A stretch of 8,766 nt of DNA from JBBRGG01 sp038240875 (GTDB lineage: Bacteria; Planctomycetota; Phycisphaerae; Phycisphaerales; UBA1924): positions 1-8,766 of the forward strand of contig JBBRGG010000152.1 in NCBI GenBank assembly GCA_038240875.1. Reading direction: 5' to 3'. The notes below the pieces were generated by a model, which saw only the letters and a program-made list of their open reading frames with translations, did not search any database and was not told where the DNA came from. Position 1 is the first letter of the stretch. Each line of letters begins with the position of its first letter. A program made the translations under genes and the position numbers. Below, piece after piece: positions 5,301-8,766 of the stretch.

Positions 5301-7769
5301 ATGTGGCGCAATATCAGGATGACCTCTCGCGGTATCGGCAAGAATAACTTTTGTAATTTTGGCGTGGCTGGCTTGGCTGGTATGGCTGGGCTTGCTGCAC
5401 TCGTTGGCGTTGAAGAAACCGCCAGTGCGCAGCTGCGCGTGGTTACATGGAACATTAGTAACTATACTGGCGGTCGAACTGTTGAAATTCAAAACAGTGT
5501 GTATGGCGTCTTCTCAGGGCGGTCGATGTCGCCTGATGCGATGCTCTTGCAAGAGTTCTCGAGCGCGAGTGCATTGACGAGCTTTGTGAGTGCGCTCAAC
5601 ACGGCACCAGGGAGCCCGGGAGATTGGACAAACGCGCCATTTGTGGATGGTGCCGACACCGAGAGTGTGTTTGTGTATCGCACGAGTAAAGTGCAATTTC
5701 TTGCCCAGACTACTATTGCTGTTGGTTCTTCGGCGACAGACAACCAGCCACGCAATACGTATCGATATGACATTCGTCCGGTTGGATACACGGCGAGCGC
5801 GGCGGCGAGCCTTGCGTTGTACAACGTGCACATGAAAGCGGGGGTGGCAAGCTCGACGAACAACGGCGTGAGGCGATTGGTCGAAGCTACACGGATACGT
5901 GATAACGCGCAGGGGCTTGATACGAATCCAAGCAATGGAAATCCCACAGACGGCTTGCCAGCGGGTTGGAACTTTCTTCTTGGCGGCGATTATAATATGC
6001 AGTCGTCAAATGAAGCTGCGTATGTGGAGTTTGTGGCGAGCCAAGCAAACAATGTTGGCCGCTTTCGTGATCCGATCAACACACCGGGCTCGTGGAACAA
6101 CAACTCCGCCTTTCGATTTGTGCACACGCAGGATCCTGCGACGCCTGCGAGCAATGGCGGGATGGATGATCGGTTCGACCAGATTCTGGTGTCGTACAAC
6201 CTCGCCGACGGGGTGGGCTTTGATTACCTGGGCAACGCCAGCCTCGCGTATAGCACATCGACGTGGAACGACCCGAACCACAGCTATCGCTCCTGGGGCA
6301 ATGACGGTTCGAGCTATAACACCTTGTTGACAACTACAGGCAATACGATGGTTGGGGCGTCGATTGCACAAGATTTGATTGATGTATGCGTGGGCTCGGG
6401 GCACTTGCCGGTGTTTCTTGATTTGCGCGTGCCAGCAAAGGCGCTGGCGAGCACGGCGACGATCAACTTTGGCTCGGTGGTGCAGAACGCGGCGGCGACG
6501 TTTGTTATTAATATTTCCAACAATGGAAATACAACGTTGTGGACAGCGAACGGCATTTCAAATTTGAATTACTCGACTGCCGCGACGAGCGGGTTTACGG
6601 CGCCAGCGGGTTTGTTTGTTGATGCGGCGGGCGGCGTAACAAACTCGCACACGATCACAATGAATACGAGTACGCTGGGCGCGAAGAATGGCACTTTAAT
6701 GATCACGACAGATGCGCCAGAGTCGCCGACGATTGTGGTTACGTTGACGGGCACCGTGATCGCTAGCGGCCCGACGAATCTGCCGCCGATTGCGAGTGCG
6801 GGCATTGATCGCGTAGTGACGGATGTGGACGGATCGGGCGCTGAGTTTGTTACGTTGGACGCGACGCTGAGCACGGATGCGGATGGAACGATTACGAATT
6901 ATCGCTGGCAGAGGCTGCCCTCGACGTTGTATAACGGTCCTTTGGCCACGGCGAATGTTTCGTTGCCTGTTGGCGCGAACACGCTGACGTTGACGGTGAC
7001 AGACAACCTTGGCGCGACAGGCGTAGACACGCAGAACATCAAAGTGAATCAGCGGCCAATAGCGAATGCGGGCACGGATCAGGTTGTGAATGATGTGGAT
7101 GGAAATGGGCAAGAGAGCGTCACGCTGGATGGTGGGGGGAGCAGCGACGCCGACGGCGGGATTAGTTCGTACGTGTGGACGAACTTGCTGAATCAAGTCT
7201 TGTCGAATAGCGTGATCGCGACGGCGAATGTTGTGTTGCCTGTGGGCGCGAACTCGTTAACGCTGACAGTGACGGACACGGATGGTGCGACGCGGACGGA
7301 TGAAGTGATTGTGCGAGTGAATGGCCTTCCTGTGGCAGATGCTGGCGCAGACCAGACGGTGACGGATGTTGACAACAGTGGCGGAGAGATCGTGTTACTG
7401 GATGGCTCGACGAGCACGGATGATGTTGGGATCACGCGGTATCGCTGGCTCGATGGCGTGATTGTGTTGAGCGATTTGGCGACGCCGACGGCGAGCGTAT
7501 CGCTGCCTGTTGGCGCGACGACGGTGACTCTAGAAGTAACGGATAGTGATAGCGTGGTTGTGGCCGATACGGCGATAATCACGGTTGAGGCGGGTGCACC
7601 GCTTTGTATTGGTGATTACAACCAGGATGGCGGCGTGACCGGCGACGACATCGCGGCGTTCTTTACGGATTATGAAGCGGGGAGCGGTGGAGCCGACGTG
7701 AACCAAGACGGCGGGATCACGGGCGACGATATTTCGGCGTTCTTTGCGGCGTATGAGTCGGGATGCTGA
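5301..7769 (+). CDS. Secreted endonuclease/exonuclease/phosphatase-family protein with PKD-like repeats and GC-type dockerin tail
   Basis: The 822-residue product starts with a signal peptide (basic start, hydrophobic 19-36, likely cleavage after ASA at 43). The EEP domain (about 45-376) shows TWN (Asn51), LQE (Glu85), NVHMK (His177), GDYN (Asp230, Asn232), FDQILVS (Asp293) and GHLP (His368). The family includes DNase I-like nucleases, sphingomyelinases and phosphatases; the substrate here is unknown. The usual Asp before the last His (S-D-H) is Gly367. Next come a beta-rich ASH/choice-of-anchor-D-like domain (about 383-487), three PKD-like repeats (about 493-583, 585-673, 675-763), each with a D-V-D acidic loop near its start, and a dockerin-like tail with calcium loops at 772-782 and 799-810, ending in Gly-Cys. 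Cys769 and Cys822 could pair. The ATG at 5301 is preferred over a TTG two codons earlier; GAGAG upstream is a weak ribosome-binding site. Related repeat arrays flank the gene. Confidence 0.93.
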   Translation: MWRNIRMTSRGIGKNNFCNFGVAGLAGMAGLAALVGVEETASAQLRVVTWNISNYTGGRTVEIQNSVYGVFSGRSMSPDAMLLQEFSSASALTSFVSALNTAPGSPGDWTNAPFVDGADTESVFVYRTSKVQFLAQTTIAVGSSATDNQPRNTYRYDIRPVGYTASAAASLALYNVHMKAGVASSTNNGVRRLVEATRIRDNAQGLDTNPSNGNPTDGLPAGWNFLLGGDYNMQSSNEAAYVEFVASQANNVGRFRDPINTPGSWNNNSAFRFVHTQDPATPASNGGMDDRFDQILVSYNLADGVGFDYLGNASLAYSTSTWNDPNHSYRSWGNDGSSYNTLLTTTGNTMVGASIAQDLIDVCVGSGHLPVFLDLRVPAKALASTATINFGSVVQNAAATFVINISNNGNTTLWTANGISNLNYSTAATSGFTAPAGLFVDAAGGVTNSHTITMNTSTLGAKNGTLMITTDAPESPTIVVTLTGTVIASGPTNLPPIASAGIDRVVTDVDGSGAEFVTLDATLSTDADGTITNYRWQRLPSTLYNGPLATANVSLPVGANTLTLTVTDNLGATGVDTQNIKVNQRPIANAGTDQVVNDVDGNGQESVTLDGGGSSDADGGISSYVWTNLLNQVLSNSVIATANVVLPVGANSLTLTVTDTDGATRTDEVIVRVNGLPVADAGADQTVTDVDNSGGEIVLLDGSTSTDDVGITRYRWLDGVIVLSDLATPTASVSLPVGATTVTLEVTDSDSVVVADTAIITVEAGAPLCIGDYNQDGGVTGDDIAAFFTDYEAGSGGADVNQDGGITGDDISAFFAAYESGC

Positions 7770-7964
7770 GGAAGATAGAAGAGGCAGAGTGGCTAAGAGC
7801 CCCTCACAGAATGAACAAGTAGACACAGGCGAGATGCCTGCGCCACGAGAGAATGTAATCATTTTGTTAGAGGCACTAAAGGAAAAGACACTAGGCGGGG
7901 ACCGCCGGACCACCCAAGGCAAAGGTAGGAAGGCATGGCCAGCGCCCAGTTGTTAATTAAGAAT
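7770..7964. other. Gap after the EEP gene; short hairpins only
   Basis: No gene is supported. Two small perfect stems occur: CAGGC and GCCTG around GAGAT (7826-7840), and GGCGG and CCGCC around GGA (7894-7906). Neither has a T-run. A GGCAAAGGTAGGAAGGC stretch at about 7918-7934 foreshadows the array that follows. Confidence 0.5.
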
Positions 7965-8251
7965 GGGCAAAGGTAGCACCACGATTGAAGCAATCATGGT
8001 GGCACGAAGGCACGAAGGTAAGGCAGCACCACGATTGAAGCAATCATGGTGGCACGAAGGCACGAAGGTAAGGCAGCACCACGATTGAAGCAGTCATGGT
8101 GGCACGAAAGCAAGAAGGTAAGGCAGCACCACGATTGAAGCAATCATGGTGGCACGAAAGCAAGAAGGTAAGGCAGCACCACAATTGAAGCAATCATGGT
8201 GGCACGAAAGCACGAAGGTAAGGCAGCACCACGATTGAAGCAATCATGGTG
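7965..8251. repeat. Array B: six-copy tandem repeat, 50-bp period, same hairpin core
   Basis: Six 25-nt cores start at 7977, 8027, 8077, 8127, 8177 and 8227, an exact 50-bp period. Four are identical to all three cores of array A. Copy 3 has CAGTC for CAATC and copy 5 has ACAATTG for ACGATTG. The 25-bp spacers are near-identical (CACGAAGG units, then TAAGGCAG), with copy-to-copy changes such as GAAGGCACG to GAAAGCAAG. Because the spacers repeat too, this is a minisatellite-like array and not a CRISPR. Orientation is the same as in array A. Confidence 0.96.
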
Positions 8252-8258
8252 GCACGAA

Positions 8259-8288
8259 GGCAAAGGCAAAGGCAAAGGCAAAGGCAAA
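8259..8288 (+). repeat. GGCAAA microsatellite
   Basis: Five perfect tandem GGCAAA units directly continue the last spacer of array B. This hexamer looks like an expansion of the AAGGCAAAGG word seen in both arrays, and suggests replication slippage. Confidence 0.95.
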
Positions 8289-8379
8289 GATCTATTTCTA
8301 GGAGGGTAGGAGTGGGCAGAGATGCCGAGTAATAGTAACGAAGTAAGTAGCCGCCAGTGAATTACGAATTTGCGAAAAG
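8289..8379. other. Short unique stretch between array B and the terminator
   Basis: I see nothing recognisable here beyond a purine-rich AGGAGGGTAGGAG at about 8300-8312. No ORF of useful length follows it. Confidence 0.4.
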
Positions 8380-8411
8380 AAACGCCGAGGCTGTGGAGCC
8401 CCGGCGTTTTT
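8380..8411. terminator. Bidirectional rho-independent terminator
   Basis: The stem pairs 8380-8387 (AAACGCCG) with 8402-8409 (CGGCGTTT). After one A-C mismatch, GGC (8389-8391) pairs with GCC (8398-8400) around a 6-nt loop. A run of five T (8407-8411) follows on the plus strand. On the minus strand the stem is followed by TTTCTTTT. It lies between convergent genes and suits the minus-strand dockerin protein gene (stop at 8476) as well as read-through from the EEP gene. Confidence 0.85.
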
Positions 8412-8475
8412 GTTGGTAGTTATGTTGTCGAAATTAGTTTAGGAGAAAGGGTTTGTAGAGTGATGAACCTAGGGC

Positions 8476-8766
8476 TCAGCAGCCGCCGGTTTCGTAAGCA
8501 GTGAAGAAGGCGGAGACGTCGTCACCGGTGATGCCGCCGTCAGCATTGGTGTCGGCGCAGCCACTGCCAGCTTCGAAATCGGAGAAGAACACAGCGATAT
8601 CGTCGCCGGTCACGCCGCCATCTTGGTTGTAGTCGGCGGGGCAAACGGGGCAGAGGCCCGAGGGTATGGGCATGGCGGTGATGGCGACGGAGTTTGGATC
8701 ATTGGCGGCGCCAGGGCGGAAGAGGCCCATCTGGAGGTCGCCGGTGGTGGGGGCGCTGTTGGCGAT
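8476..8766 (-). CDS. C-terminal end of a secreted GC-type dockerin-tailed protein (5' end outside window)
   Basis: The last 96 residues are visible and the frame stays open to the window edge. A linker (IANSAPTTGDLQ onward, then a Pro-rich CPVCP at 39-43) leads into the tail: first calcium loop DYNQDGGVTGDD (45-56), helix IAVFF, a middle segment with Cys70, second loop DTNADGGITGDD (72-83), helix VSAFF, and a final GGC at 94-96. The tail matches that of the EEP protein nearly residue for residue, including a cysteine shortly before the first loop and at the last residue. The function of the missing main body is unknown; the tail implies export and probably anchoring or assembly outside the cell. 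It converges on the EEP gene, with the terminator between them. Confidence 0.9.
   Translation of the reverse strand: MANSAPTTGDLQMGLFRPGAANDPNSVAITAMPIPSGLCPVCPADYNQDGGVTGDDIAVFFSDFEAGSGCADTNADGGITGDDVSAFFTAYETGGC

Noticed and set aside
4972..5347. Small ORFs running through array A on both strands
   Set aside because: They are made of repeat translation, shift frame because 88 is not a multiple of three, and lack start signals.
5489..7582. Several minus-strand frames of 70-166 codons opposite the EEP gene
   Set aside because: They are antisense shadows; the plus strand has continuous domain matches across the whole interval.
7744..7956. 70-codon plus-strand frame overlapping the EEP stop
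   Set aside because: It begins inside the EEP tail in another frame, has no ribosome-binding site and shows no family resemblance.
7977..8251. CRISPR array
   Set aside because: Repeats of 25 nt at regular spacing look CRISPR-like, but the 25-bp spacers are near-identical to each other and no cas gene is present.
7977..8251. Integron attC sites or transposon ends
   Set aside because: The hairpin lacks the RYYYAAC/GTTRRRY ends of attC sites, there is no integrase or transposase, and no target-site duplication pattern is visible.

Overview
The window reads as chromosomal DNA from a planctomycete, most likely of the class Phycisphaerae. The main clue is the C-terminal module, ending exactly in Gly-Cys, on two secreted proteins: two dockerin-like calcium loops of the form DYNQDGGVTGDD followed by an [AV]FF helix. 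From memory this is the 'GC-type dockerin' common in that class; I could not search for it. The class-level call is inference.

Layout. (1) 1-903, minus strand: the N-terminal 301 residues of a periplasmic substrate-binding lipoprotein of the branched-chain amino-acid (Liv) type, with a clear ribosome-binding site and a plausible promoter. (2) 904-1313: a gap with pyrimidine-rich low-complexity DNA. (3) 1314-2660, minus strand: parB, with a long repeat-bearing linker and no parA beside it. (4) 2761-3378, plus strand: a Nudix hydrolase. (5) 3497-4555, plus strand: a soluble sensor histidine kinase. Three perfect copies of the parS palindrome TGTTCCACGTGGAACA lie in the coding DNA of genes 4 and 5. 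(6) 4556-5300: a gap that may hold a decayed scrap of the kinase 3' end and then a nested tandem repeat (array A, 88-bp period). (7) 5301-7769, plus strand: a secreted 822-residue endonuclease/exonuclease/phosphatase (EEP) enzyme with an ASH-like domain, three PKD-like repeats and the dockerin-like tail. (8) 7770-8475: a gap with a second array (array B, 50-bp period, same 25-nt hairpin core as array A), a GGCAAA microsatellite and a bidirectional terminator. (9) 8476-8766, minus strand: the C-terminal end of a second dockerin-tailed protein.

How it fits together. The parB/parS part looks like a chromosome-segregation centre. Genes point left before about 2.7 kb and right after it, and the gaps change from pyrimidine-rich to purine-rich on the given strand, which would suit a site near the replication origin. 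The right half is an extracellular-protein region in which one repeat family flanks the secreted EEP gene on both sides.

The most unusual signals are the nine-copy hairpin family in two arrays of different period, the parS sites embedded in codons, and the repeat-rich ParB linker. I found no tRNA, rRNA, CRISPR, transposase or integrase.
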